Positions 44,211 to 54,734 are shown, counted from the stretch's first letter. The stretch is DNA of 64,000 nt from Cephalopachus bancanus (GCA_027257055.1 JAPVLO010000570.1:1750001-1814000); one strand, 5' to 3'. Program-made: numbers and translations. The notes: generated by a model from the sequence alone, not told the origin.

Positions 44211-44398
44211 CAAATGAGATACATGCATGTCAAAGTACAAAGAAGCCCCCCTCCCAAATATATATAAAACATTTATACTTAGTACATGTATTCAGATACA
44301 CTAGGACATTTTTAAATGCTGGAATTAAATTCATGATTCACAAATAGATGGCATGTTGTAATTAAAACAAAAAACACTTTAGACAATAAATGCATGCT
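44211..44398. other. Unassigned
   Basis: Nothing recognised. Confidence 0.5.
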
Positions 44399-44521
44399 TT
44401 TTGTTTTTTTAAGTTGGAGTTCGCACTATGTTGGCCAGGCTGGTCTTCAGCTCCTGGCCTCAAGTGCCCCTCTTACCTCAACCTCCCAAAGTGCTGAGAT
44501 TACAGGCGTGAGCCCAGCCAG
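44399..44521 (-). mobile_element. Alu fragment (left monomer only)
   Basis: T-run, AAGTTGGAGTTCGCACTATG, TTGGCCAGGCTGGTCTTCAG and AAAGTGCTGAGATTACAGGC. One monomer, minus strand, FLAM-like. Confidence 0.88.
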
Positions 44522-45015
44522 TGCATGGGTTTTAGAAATACGGGGTTAAGGGGGAATATATAGGCATCCTGTGATGCGAGAACCACATCTAGATATCCTG
44601 GGAGGATTAAATGAAATACATGGGAAATCACTTGTGTTGAGTCTGGCACAAACAGATATTTGATAAGTATTAGTTTTCACAACATCTTCTTCAACATTAC
44701 TATCCCCCAAGGTTTAGAAAAGTGAAGATATTCCACTACCACCATAAACACTATAGTCAATGAGCTGCCAGTCAAGGTTAACTACCTTAATGTTTAAATT
44801 CACCAACTTCAAGGAATGGTACTGCACTACCTATGTGATCTTACCTGAAAAAAAGCAGCTTATTATTTTGAAGAAAAGTTTTACTCAGCCATTTTGATAG
44901 AAAAAAATTCCACAGTATATTACATCCTGATTTGCTTTCTTTAAAAAAACTATACAGAATCTAGCTTTTTCTCAAGGACACAGTGCCATAATTAGGCATG
45001 TACAATAGTAATTTT
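44522..45015. other. Unassigned intron 1 sequence
   Basis: A MIR-like 3' end (GAAATACATGGGAAATCACTTG, GTCTGGCACAAACAG) may lie at 44,600-44,670. The rest was not recognised. Confidence 0.5.
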
Positions 45016-45150
45016 GGAGTGGTAGATTCCTACCTTAGAGATCACCTAATTCAAATCTCTCTCTTTGCAGATAAGCAAACTGATGTCCCAAGAAATTCTG
45101 TAATTTGCCCAAAGTCACACAATAGGAGGGTCATGTGATTACCATATATC
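45016..45150 (-). repeat. MIR
   Basis: CACCTAATTCAAATCTCTCT, GCAGATAAGCAAACTGATGT and AATTTGCCCAAAGTCACACA: minus-strand MIR. Confidence 0.85.
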
Positions 45151-45394
45151 ACGTTGCCACATCTATTATTGCATGATGCCAAGCACTATCTAGCAAAGTA
45201 ATTTCCCCCACATTTGTTATTTTTGTTATACCTTCTCTTTCTCCATACTCTTTAATAATAAAATTCTTAAATCAAAAAGTGTCTATGTGTTTATCCTCTG
45301 AAGGAAAAAAAATGAACTAGTCTATTTTACAGCCCATCTTAGGGGAAGAACTCCAAATGATAATGTATTTGGTGTGCTTCAAAATAGAAAGGGA
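45151..45394. other. Unassigned
   Basis: Nothing recognised. Confidence 0.5.
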
Positions 45395-45680
45395 TGGCTA
45401 GGTGCGGTGGCTCACACCTGTAATCCCTGCACTTTGAGAGGGCAAGGCAGGAGGATTTTTCTTGAGCCCAGTCATTCGAAACCAACCTAGGCAACATGGC
45501 AAGACTCTGTCTATACAAAAAGTTAGCTGAGTGTGGTAGCACATGCCTGTGGTTTCAGCTACTCAGGAGGTCAAGGCTGCAGTGAGCCGTGATCATGCCA
45601 CTGCACTCCAGCCTGAGCTACAGAGTAAGACTCCAACTCAAAAACAAACCAAACTAAAACAAAACAAAACAAAAAAATAG
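45395..45680 (+). mobile_element. Alu
   Basis: GGCTAGGTGCGGTGGCTCAC, CTTGAGCCCAGTCATTCGAA, GTTAGCTGAGTGTGGTAGCA, then a right monomer with a small deletion, and an AAAAC-rich tail (45,641-45,676). Confidence 0.93.
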
Positions 45681-45686
45681 GAAAGA

Positions 45687-45796
45687 GGCCAGGTGTGAGG
45701 GCTTTGAGAGGCTAAGGCAAGAGGATCACTTAAGACCAGGAGTTTGAAACCACCCTGGGCAACATAGTGAGACCTCATCTTTACAAAAAATTTTTG
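45687..45796 (+). mobile_element. Alu, left part of a split copy
   Basis: GGCCAGGTGTGAGGGCTTTG (a deletion has removed the CCTGTAATCCCAGC region), then GACCAGGAGTTTGAAACCAC. Interrupted by an Alu in the other orientation; the right monomer is at 46,092. Confidence 0.88.
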
Positions 45797-46091
45797 TTTT
45801 TTATTTACTTTTTTGTAGGCGTCTCACTCTGTCACCCAGGCTGGAGTGCACTGGCACGTTCACAGCCACTGCAGCCTCGACCTGCTGGGCTCAGGCAATG
45901 CTTTCACCTCAGCCTTCCAAGTAGCTGAAGCACAGATGTGTACCCCATGCCCAGCTAATTTTTGATTTATTGTAGAGATGAGGTCTCACCAAGTTGCCCA
46001 GGCTGGTTTCAAATCCCTGAGCTCAGATAATCTTCTCACCTCTACCTCCCAAAGTGCTAGGATTACAGGTGTGAAACACCATACTCGACAA
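45797..46091 (-). mobile_element. Alu inserted in opposite orientation inside another Alu
   Basis: GTCTCACTCTGTCACCCAGG, GTGCACTGGCACGTTCACAG, GATTTATTGTAGAGATGAGG and GATTACAGGTGTGAAACACC. ACAAAAAATTTTT-type sequence is present on both sides. Confidence 0.92.
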
Positions 46092-46252
46092 CAAAATTTT
46101 TTTTAAAAATTAGCTGGGTGTGATGGCACATGCCTGTAGTCCCAGCTACTTAGGAGGCTGAGACAGGAGCTTTCTTGAGCCCAGGAGTTCGAGGCTGCAG
46201 TGAGGTATGATTGCATCACTGGACTCTAGCCTGTCTCAAGAAAAAAAAAAAA
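46092..46252 (+). mobile_element. Alu, right part of the split copy
   Basis: TTAGCTGGGTGTGATGGCAC, CTTGAGCCCAGGAGTTCGAG and CTAGCCTGTCTCAAG, then a poly(A). Confidence 0.88.
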
Positions 46253-46284
46253 GAGTGAGTCTCCATATGGTCTTCAGAAAGAAG

Positions 46285-46705
46285 AGCAAAAAACATGGAA
46301 CTGTGTTGTCCACTGAAACTGGACTGGATAAAAAAAAAATGTGGTACATATACACGATGGAATATTACACAGCCATAAAGAAGAAAAAAAATTATGGGCT
46401 TTACAGCAACTTGGATGGATTTAGATTCTATAATATTCAGTGATTTATCACAGAAACAAAGAACTGAGTACCATATGTTCTCACTCATAAGCAGACCCTG
46501 AAGAGTAGCCGGAAAGCAGTAGCCGGAAACTGCAGGGGGGATGGGGGAGGTTGGCACATAATGTTAATAAAAGTACCTGATCTCAAACCAGGCAAAATGG
46601 AAACCAAAGGTAGGTCCAAACTTTACCTGTACGATGACCACTTGTATACCTAATCCTGAATTGTACTCTACATCTTTAAAATAAAATTAAATAAAAAGAA
46701 GAAGA
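46285..46705 (+). mobile_element. Short L1 tail of the lineage-specific family
   Basis: AAAACATGGAACTGTGTTGT, GTGGTACATATACACGATGG, GAACTGAGTACCATATGTTC, a G-rich patch at 46,533-46,552 and CATCTTTAAAATAAAATTAA. The 3' UTR variant with TACCTGATCTCAAACCAGGC is shared with the copy at 59,783, distinguishing them from the copies at 2,483 and 22,768. Confidence 0.92.
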
Positions 46706-47093
46706 ATGCTATGAAAAGCTTCAAATGTCTTAAGAACAGCTTTGGGGATATGACTGCCAGGAAGCTCAAAAAGTTCCTGAGAATAAGTAATTTGTCACTA
46801 CATTAAAGAGTTAAAATAACACGCAGAAGACCACTTTTTAGACACATCATTTAAATCCATTTTTGCCCTCTTCTTTGAGACTCCAGTTGGTCCTCCTTCT
46901 TTATTCCATTTTCTTTTATTTTTTCCAGTTCAAATACTTTATCTTATTCCTCTGCCTCTAAATGTTCAAGAGATATTTTCTGTATTTTCTGATCAGAAAG
47001 AAGTAACCTTAAGTAAGAAAATATATGTAAAATTTTATTTTTCCCACAATCTCTTGAAAATATCTTTTTACATTTATTTACTTGTATATTAGA
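46706..47093. other. Unassigned
   Basis: AT-rich, nothing recognised. Confidence 0.5.
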
Positions 47094-47206
47094 GACGGGA
47101 GTCTCATTATGTTGTCCAGGCTGGTGACTCCTGGCCTCAAGCAACCCTCCCACTTCAAGCACCCAAAGTGATGGGCTTATAGGCATGAGCCACCATGCTC
47201 GGCTGA
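47094..47206 (-). mobile_element. Alu fragment (left monomer)
   Basis: GAGACGGGAGTCTCATTATG, CAGGCTGGTGACTCCTGGCC and GAGCCACCATGCTCGGCTG. Confidence 0.88.
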
Positions 47207-48255
47207 AAATATGATACCAAGGAAAAGTTTCCAACTTGTGTTACAGAAATTGAGAAGAAATACAAATTGGTAAAAATCAAAGAGATTACACAATATTATC
47301 CTCACATTATTCTACTTAATGAAGCAATTGTCCCTTAATGAGATTTTAACTATAATTAAATGAGTTAAAAGAAAAAGTATATCTAATAGCCTATTTCTTC
47401 ATGTTTCTGATACATGCATGATTATTTCTGATTTTGTTAGTAAAGCTATTAATGGGACACTGCCTTTTCTATGATTTACTCAGTGTGGTATATTTAATAA
47501 AGCAAACAAACTTTAAAGGCTACTTTAAGCAAACTTTTTCACTAGAGAAATGTTCCAAACACATGGAAAATAATTCCAATAAAGTAGTGATTGGAATTGT
47601 TGGAATCATTTATTTGGGAAATGATTCTTTTATTCAATTTTTCTATGTTTAACAAACCTAAAAATAAGGTTTCATATCATAAATTTCAGGCATGTGCTTG
47701 ATAAAGCCTAGAACGTGTAATCATTAAGCATTAAAAAAACCTTTTAAGATTAGCTTCAAACAATTTCTTCCCATACTTGAAAAATAACATTACATTCACG
47801 AGGATAAGTCTAAAATGAATCTTTTTTCCAAATACAAGAAATGTCTCCTGATGCAAGTTTCTGGATCACTCATTGTATCTTCCTATCTCTACCCTAACAA
47901 AATTCAACAGGATAGATGTATTCTATATACTGAACTATACCAGAAGGCAAAATATTTATTAAAAGAACTAGCAGCATTTAATAAGTAGAATTGACACTTT
48001 TCAATTAGAATTTGAATCCAGACCAGAAAAAAATCTTATTTAAAAAAATTTTTTAAATGCCTCAATTCCTAGGTAACAAAAAAGAAAGTCAGGAATATAG
48101 TATTCAACAACTATTCTAAAATGAAAGAAGAAAACGAATAGTCAATTAGCTCTTTCCAGCTTTCATCCAACACCTGTTCATAGCAGCTACAACCAGGTTA
48201 TCTGCAGTCATGGAGTTATTTTCAGACTGGTAACAATTATCCAGGTATTTTTGGT
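47207..48255. other. Unassigned intron 1 sequence
   Basis: About 1 kb AT-rich, no repeat or coding segment recognised. Confidence 0.55.
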
Positions 48256-48425
48256 TCGATAACATCATAAAGGTTATCTAGTTTATTCTCCCTATATTCA
48301 AAAACAAAGAAACTGAGACTCAGAGAGATTAAATGCCTGGTTCCCTCAAGTTAAGCAATTCACACTACTGGTTAATGGCCAGGCAAGTTCTAAAAGCAAG
48401 TTTTCTCAATTATTTCTAATATGGG
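48256..48425 (-). repeat. MIR-like fragment
   Basis: AACAAAGAAACTGAGACTCAG followed by AGAGATTAAATGCCTGG and TTAAGCAATTCACACTACTG: minus-strand MIR, decayed. Confidence 0.75.
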
Positions 48426-48455
48426 TCAACTCTGAGGGTCAGAACAACTGATTCT

Positions 48456-48655
48456 CCTGAGATGGGATGGGCCTTGGAAACTTACCAGCTGTGTGATCCT
48501 GAGCAAATCACAACCTTTCAAGCCCCCTTTTCTTCTTCTATAAAATGCAGAGAATATTTACTTTAACAAGGTTGTGAAGATTACCTCCATCTTGTAAAGT
48601 GCTTGCACACCAATTAGGAAATTATTAGCATTCGAAAACAGGTAGCTATTATTTT
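48456..48655 (+). repeat. MIR
   Basis: CTTACCAGCTGTGTGATCCTG, AGCAAATCACAACCTTTCAA, TTCTATAAAATGCAGAGAA and GGTTGTGAAGATTACCTCC. Forms an inverted pair with the preceding MIR. Confidence 0.88.
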
Positions 48656-49691
48656 TACTCCTTCTCTGGAAACATGGTTGCTCCTAATGTTTGAGAAGAC
48701 AACGAACTGAATTCATTATCACAATGGACAGGGTCCCATCCATCAGAGCCTCTCGGGCCTACCACATAGTACTGACGGGAGAAAACCCCACCAAACAACC
48801 TATTTCATTCCATCTAAAATTCATCCCTTACACTGTTACGAAAAACAAAATCCCAATTGCTGCCAAACGTCTACTGCCATGTGTCGTACGTTAAATCTGT
48901 CAACTAGAAATTGCTTGGGGGTTTCTTGCTCCATCCAAAACACGAGGCACAAGCGATGGAAAAACAAGGGGAAGATAAGGTCACACACCTGAACTGGAAC
49001 TCAGGCGCTGGTTCTCAGCACCTTTAGTTGTGGGAGGATAGGTGGGTGATAGAAAGCAAGATGCTTTCCTTCAGCACCATAAAGCAGGAATAATGGCTAC
49101 CTCAACAAAATACAATTCTCTACGCGTCTCAACACAATAAAAGAATCCGTTTCCTTTCCGTAATGAAGTAATAACGCACATGGGCAACAACTGAGTATCT
49201 TTCTTGTTAAACTGAGGATTAAGCTGTACCCGAGTTGTACTGTATTCAGGAGCACATAAATGTATGAAAAGATCCTATGAAATGGCGAGACAAAATGATG
49301 GGGGGATATCACCCTGAAATCAACAAAAAGGGACTCATAACGTCATGCCAAAGGCGTCTCCACTGATAAAATCCCGATCCTCCATTCTCATGATACTGCA
49401 AACCCACCTCCCTCTAAGGAAATTAACAGGAATCACCGCATCAACCAACCTCAGCAATCAGCATCGACCAGATAGACCCCTACCCAAATGGCGCTAAGTA
49501 CCGTGGGTCTAAGCCCCTCCCTGGATCTGCCAAGTCCCGCGCGCTGACTCCAGACTACTTCACTTCCCTTCCATTCTCCCCTCACATGCTCGACCCCTGT
49601 CATTTCTCGCCAGCCCTCTCCACTGACAGTAAAAGTAGGCAGAAGACAAACTTCCTACACGTTGTCCGGGGAGTATCAGGGCCACACATAC
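48656..49691. other. 5' end of intron 1, CpG-enriched
   Basis: No repeat recognised. CpG density rises toward exon 1 (for example CCCGCGCGCTGACTCC at about 49,536). Regulatory sequence is plausible here but no specific motif is claimed. Confidence 0.6.
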
Positions 49692-49740
49692 CCGTCCCTA
49701 TTACGATCACATCAAACTCCGAAGGGAGACTATCCGCCAT
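49692..49740 (-). CDS. CHM: CHM exon 1, coding part (Rab escort protein 1 N-terminus)
   Basis: REP-1 presents newly made Rab GTPases to geranylgeranyl transferase II in the cytosol and delivers the prenylated Rabs to membranes; its loss causes choroideremia in humans. Reading the minus strand from the ATG at 49740-49738 gives MADSLPSEFDVIVIGT plus one base (49 nt). This matches the REP-1 start except that the human residue 4 is Thr (recalled). The segment is the first beta strand and start of the glycine-rich loop of the GDI/REP dinucleotide-like fold. The start context is good (A at -3, G at +4). The exon ends at G49692, followed by the donor GTATGT. The retained intron and the phase-1 junction argue for CHM rather than CHML, which in humans lacks introns in its coding region. 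The 5' UTR extends upstream; the transcription start was not determined. Confidence 0.96.
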
Positions 49741-49860
49741 GTTGACAGGAAACGTGTCATGTGACTATTGTTCGTAGAAATGAGGTCAAGTCAGGCATTA
49801 CCGCTGTAGAAAGCGGAAATGGAAACTTGTGCACTCTGGGTATTGTAGTTCTTGGGTGGA
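49741..49860 (-). promoter_or_regulatory. CHM: CHM core promoter and 5' UTR region
   Basis: Three promoter-type motifs lie within about 110 bp upstream of the CHM ATG. At 49831-49850 the minus strand reads AACTACAATACCCAGAGTGC, close to the ZNF143/Staf motif ACTACAAYTCCCAGNRKGC. At 49756-49765 is a near-palindromic E-box, GTCATGTGAC (USF/TFE type). A YY1-type CAACATGGCGG at 49734-49744 overlaps the start codon. No TATA box is visible. CpG dinucleotides cluster from about 49,490 to 49,870 in an otherwise CpG-poor window. A small inverted repeat (CCGCT...AGCGG) is at 49801-49816. The layout suits a TATA-less housekeeping promoter; actual factor binding is inferred. Confidence 0.8.
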
Positions 49861-49911
49861 GGGTCCAGATAAGCGACTACAGCATTATATTTGAAATGTT
49901 AAAAGCTCGAC

Positions 49912-50002
49912 TTAGAGAGAAGGAGGGGAGAGGAGAGGGATAGTGAGAGATAGATAGATAGATAGATAGATAGAGAGAGAGACAGAGAGAGAGAGAGATA
50001 AA
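49912..50002. repeat. GA / GATA microsatellite next to the CHM promoter
   Basis: GAGAGAAGGAGGGGAGAGGA, then six GATA units and a run of GA. It lies about 170-260 bp upstream of the CHM start codon. Confidence 0.96.
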
Positions 50003-50845
50003 AAGAGACTTGGGCAATATTAGAGAAATATGAGAAGACGGATATCGCTTGCAATGCTGAGGCAAGAATTATTAGGACATACCGAGAGTAGGGTGTTATT
50101 GTGTCTCCCAGCCTGGAAAACTGTCTGTTTCCCCCAGCGCGTCTGTACTTTCATGTTGGCTCCTGCGACATGGTTTTTCACACCAATATTTTAAAACTAT
50201 ATTTCATATTGTTTTCTGTCTCCCCAGTGAAAACCCACGAAAAATCTCTCACCCTAGTTTCACCAGAATGGAACTCTCACCGCGTCTGTATCTGTTCTAA
50301 TTAGTCCAAACATCTTCCCTGGCAATATATATTTACAAAATTAGCCTTGCTTTACTAGAGGGAAGAACGATATGAACGCATAGTAAATGCTTAATAAATG
50401 TGTGTTGTGTTTGAATCTGATTTTCCGCATGAATAAGACAAGTCAAGCAAGAGTCTTCTAATAAGCTACTGCAAAAGTGATTAAGGTAAAATGGCCTTTA
50501 TATTAAAGTGATTGTATGTGGTGACGGGCTTTAGGCCATCTGTGCCAAACAGTATTCTCAAAGTTTGTCGCCTCTCACCACATCCCGTCCCCCCACCCCA
50601 CCATTATTTAAAATGCTTTGCTCTCTGACAGCACCAAGGCAAAAATGGAGGGGAGGTGCAACGGAATGAGGGAGAATACTTTTTGATCCTAGAAATTACT
50701 CGTGTATTTATTTTACAAGAGTTTTGAAATAAATTAGAGAAGGCACCGTAGTGGACCTTCTTTACACTACCTGTCCTCTGCTTGTGATTCACCAGACACA
50801 TTTTCTTTCCAATCTTCCTGACCACGCTCCAAGCATTTTTTCAGG
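50003..50845. other. Unassigned upstream flank
   Basis: Nothing coding or repetitive recognised. The first few hundred bases could still hold distal promoter elements. Confidence 0.5.
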
Positions 50846-51300
50846 ATGGTATGATCTTCCCATTCTCTAACTTTTATCCCTAAAATTCCATTCAACTTCC
50901 ACCATCTCCTCCTTTCATCTCTTCCATATGTGGACTACATGGTGGTACCATTCTATCATAACCTGCCATATTGCACTGACATTATTTGCATTTATGTTGA
51001 TTCCTATAGAGTACATATAACCCACACATACACAGAGAGACATACAACACAATGAATTGTAAGCCACTCTACAGTATAACAGATATCATGTCTTCTTTAT
51101 CTTCTTCCCCCCTGCACCTATGCTAAGCCTAATGCATAGTAGGTATTCAATAAATGTTTGCTAAGCTGAACTTATTCTGACTTCCCTCATAGCTGGTAAG
51201 CACTATGAGGACAGGGACTCAGTCCTCTTCATCTTTATGTATGCGAACGCTATCTTGTGTCTTACATTTTGAAGATGTTCAATGTATTTGTTAATTTTTA
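50846..51300 (+). repeat. L2 3' end
   Basis: AACTTCCACCATCTCCTCC, CATAGTAGGTATTCAATAAA followed by TGTTTGCTAAGCTGAA, and then GGTAAGCACTATGAGGACAG and GACTCAGTCCTCTTCATC, i.e. L2 3' UTR motifs, the last in a second partial copy. Confidence 0.7.
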
Positions 51301-52725
51301 AAAAATTCTTGAAAACTCTCTACATATATAAATATTTATTGAAAATATATGTGTATCAATCATTTCTAAATTCACCAAAGCCATAGGGTTTAAGAAAGTG
51401 AGGACATTTATTTGATTTGTTTCTTGAAAACTCTTAAAATGTATTTTGCTGGGAGATTTCTTGCTGCATTTCTGTTGCATTTTGCTATAATCGTTAGCAG
51501 CATTATTCATGTTTCATTAATTTCTTGTATGGGTTATACTGTTGTATTAAACAATTTTCTTATGATACAGTCCTCTAATGAATATTTCATGTAAATAAAA
51601 AGATTCCTCTGAGAAGTATAATATATTTTTCAGTAACTCACTCTGCCATTTCCCTTGGCATGTAAAGAAGTTTTGAATATTATCAGAAGTGAAATAGATC
51701 TTATCTGTGAGACTCTTGATACAACAGTGGAAATGGAAATTAATAGATTTCCCTGGGTAAACATAGGAAGTATTCAAAATCTTCTCTAACTGTAAGAAGC
51801 CACAGATGGATGATTAAAAACCTGAGAAATAAAAGTAATTCTATCTTACTTTGGAGATATATTTATACACATGAATGCATATATATGATGTACATAACTC
51901 ACATATATATCCTTTACAATATGGGTATCTTTAGCTTTCTAGGGATTCAGAAATTTTCCAATAATCATACTGTGAAGATGCAAATCATTAATTCATGTAT
52001 TACTTTAATATTCGTTGACCACCTACTATGTGCAAGACTTAGAGCAATGAACAAAACAGACAAAAACCACAGTCTTCATTAAGTTTGCATTTAGTGAGGT
52101 AGAATAAAATAAACAAGTAATTACTTTGTAGTGCTAATTTTCCAATCTGTCCTGCCCCAAATTTGGAATACCCTTTTTCTCCTAAGGATAAAAAGCACAA
52201 TCCTCAGAAAGATAATATTACCAACCTACATTTCATTGTTTTGGGGGGTTTTTTTGTTTGTTTGTTTTTCTCTAAAGCTATCAGGTGACTCCTTCACACC
52301 CTCTTTGGGCATGGAAAAAAATTATTAAATTAGGAAAGTTTAAAGCCTCTACATGGAGAAATGCTCAAAATACCTTTCCCTTCAAATGTATTCTTATAAC
52401 TTTATGCAAAGTTAAGATTAATATAGGAGTTGATAGTTTCAGTAAAACAGCATAAAGCAAAACAACTGAATTGCTGTCTATTCTGTTATTCTAAGGACAT
52501 CTATTTTAAAAGCGGAAATATTTTATTTGGATAAGTCACAGTACAGTGAGTTGATGAATACCTAAAAATAGTCTACCGTATTAAATCACTGTGGCACTAA
52601 TTTTGTGTGTAATGATTTCCTGAATTGAAAAACCACAATTCCCGTAACACTTATATTGTATTCAGAAGTTTACTCAAATATGTAATCTATTAATGTTTTA
52701 CAAAGCAATCATTTAATCTCTGGTA
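51301..52725. other. Unassigned upstream flank
   Basis: AT-rich. At 51,985-52,100 (CGTTGACCACCTACTATGTGC and AGACTTAGAGCAATGAAC) a MIR-like piece is visible. The rest was not recognised. Confidence 0.5.
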
Positions 52726-52904
52726 CCTTTCCTTTGAGTTCCAGACCCATATATCAAACTCCTAACTCAACATCTCTTCTGAATGTGTCCAGTGCTGAAC
52801 TCCTGAACCTTCCAACTTCATTCCCAAAAATCTTTTCTTCAACCAGTGTTCACTATCTTGGAAACAGTACCATCTTCTACTCCGTTACTCAAGTCAAAAA
52901 CCCA
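52726..52904 (+). repeat. L2, first part
   Basis: CCAGACCCATATATCAAACTC, CTAACTCAACATCTCTTCTG and CAGTGCTGAACTCCTGAACC: L2 3' region, resumes at 53,083. Confidence 0.85.
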
Positions 52905-53082
52905 AGAAAGGGATTCGCAGTAGTGGGAAACTGTCAGGGGAGGGGGAGTAGGATTGCAGTTGAGAGAAAGTGCTAGGGGAGGAAGGGGCATACCTCATCA
53001 ACAAGGGTACCTGCATAATCAATGTTTGTATCCCTAACCCTGAATTGTACCCCACAACTTTATAATAAAATAATAATAATAA
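52905..53082 (+). mobile_element. Very short L1 tail inserted in L2
   Basis: GGATTCGCAGTAGTGGGAAA, a G-rich patch, CATACCTCATCAACAAGGGT, ACCCTGAATTGTACCCCACA and an AATAATAAT tail. Only the last 180 bp of the L1 3' UTR. Confidence 0.92.
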
Positions 53083-53880
53083 ATCATTGACATCACTGTC
53101 TTTTACCCTTAAAAACCAATTTATCAGCAACACTTTCTATCTCAGAAGTACATTGTAAATATATCCGCTTCTTTTCACTCTGTATTGCCCCCATAATCGC
53201 TTGCCTAGACTGTCACAGTTGGTATTAGGGCCCTCATTCATGCTTGCTTCCCTCCAGTCCTCTCTCCACACTGCAGGCAGAGTAAACTTTTTAAAACTCA
53301 AATCTGATAATATCTTCTTCTACCTGCAACCCTTCATGACTTCCCATTGCTTTTAAAATACATTCCAAAATTATAAACATGGTCTAAAAGACCCTGCTTA
53401 ACTCTCCAGTCTCATCTCATTCCTCTTACTCTTTCCCCTCTAGGTTCTAGCCATATTGGCTCTCCTTTATTTCCTCTAACAGCTCATGTTCCTTCCTGCT
53501 TCAGGGCCTTTACACATGCCCTTCCAAGTGCCTGCAGTACACCTTTATCTTTCTCTCCCCCGTCCTGCTTTCTTCTAGCTGAATCCTATTAATTCTTTAC
53601 AATTAATTTGAAATTTCACATACTTTGGCAAGTCTTTGTTGAGTCACCAATCAAGATTAGGTCTCCAATCACCCTATACTCCTTTGTTGAACTTATCATG
53701 ATTGGAAATATCTAATTACTTCTGTAATTACTTGTTTCATCCTGTCAGAAAGTAAGATCCACAAAGGCAAGGAATGTAGCTTATATTGTTCATCATTATA
53801 TCCCCAGAACATAATCCAGTGCCTGGTACAAGTAGGCACTCAAATGTATCTGCTGAATGAATGGATAAATAATAAACTAT
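53083..53880 (+). repeat. L2, second part, near complete 3' region
   Basis: CTGATAATATCTTCTTCTAC, CCCTTCATGACTTCCCATTG, CAGGGCCTTTACACATGCCC, CAGAAAGTAAGATCCACAAAGG and CCCCAGAACATAATCCAGTG followed by CCTGGTACAAGTAGGC and a GAATGAATGG end. Confidence 0.93.
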
Positions 53881-54425
53881 GTGAAGTCTTCAAGAAACAA
53901 CACATGACTTACAATATTTAAAGTATTTTAAATGGGAATAAAATAAATTGGTTGCCAAGTAAACTTGTTTCATCATCTTATTTTGTGTTTTTAATTGAAC
54001 AAGTAATACACATATGTTAATAAAAACTCTAATCAGCACAAAAGCTCATAGAAAGACTACTAAGACTAATTAGTCCTGGTACCCTTCCTATCCCCCAGTT
54101 GTCCTCTGCAGAGATAGGCACTATTGCCAGTGTTTTGTAAATGCTACTAGAGGGTGTGTCTGTGTTGGGGGAGTGGTAATCCCTTTCTTTTTTATTGACA
54201 CAAATGGAGGCATGCAATAAACATTATTCTTCACCCTATATTTTTTTAACTTAATATTCTTGGAAATCCTGTGCTCTTAGTACATAGAGGGATGCCTCCT
54301 TCTTTTTAACAATTCCCTATAATTCCATAATATGAATATATCATAATTTATTTTCTATTTCATTTTTATAGATATTTAGTTTTTTCTAGTATTTTTTCAA
54401 CAAATGATGCTGCTATGAACATCCT
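53881..54425 (-). repeat. Old L1M 3' fragment
   Basis: From about 53,990: TTTTAATTGAACAAGTAATAC, then GGAGGCATGCAATAAACATT, TAATTCCATAATATGAATAT and AAATGATGCTGCTATGAACA, which is antisense L1M. The first 100 bp were not assigned. Confidence 0.75.
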
Positions 54426-54700
54426 TTTATTAGAGAGGCAGTATAAGATAATGGTTATGCATTCAGACTCTTCTACAGACTTTCCAGGTTTGTCCCAATT
54501 CCTTCATTTACCAATGGAATGGCCTTGAACAAGTTATTTATTCTTTCTGAACCTCAGTTTCCACATCTGTAAAATGAGGCAAAAATACCCCCAAGGTAGT
54601 CATAAGGTGTAAATAAGTTAAACAAGATACTTTGAACTATATTTGGCTGGTAGTAAGTACTCAGTAATGTTGTTGTTGTTTTTGTTAGTAGTAGTAATAG
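54426..54700 (+). repeat. MIR
   Basis: AGAGGCAGTATAAGATAATG, GGCCTTGAACAAGTTATTTA, CTTTCTGAACCTCAGTTTCC, ACATCTGTAAAATGAGGCAA and GTAGTAAGTACTCAGTAATG: almost full length. Confidence 0.95.
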
Positions 54701-54734
54701 CAGTACTAGTAGCCATTGTGAGTATGTGGTATAT

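Larger units (their letters stand above)
28845..49691 (-). other. CHM: CHM intron 1 (20,847 bp)
   Basis: Bounded by the exon 1 donor GTATGT (49691 downwards) and the exon 2 acceptor TTTTTATAG (up to 28845). It is filled with Alu, MIR, L1M and one lineage-specific L1 tail, listed separately. The 1-kb piece next to exon 1 (about 48,661-49,691) has no repeat I can name and is relatively CpG-rich. I saw no alternative exon with both splice sites and a recognisable protein. Confidence 0.9.

Noticed and set aside
48691..48894. 67-codon plus-strand frame in CHM intron 1
   Set aside because: No homology recognised, no splice or promoter context, and length expected by chance.
49586..49777. 63-codon plus-strand frame over the CHM promoter
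   Set aside because: It is the opposite strand of CHM exon 1 and its flanks; the minus-strand reading is the REP-1 start.
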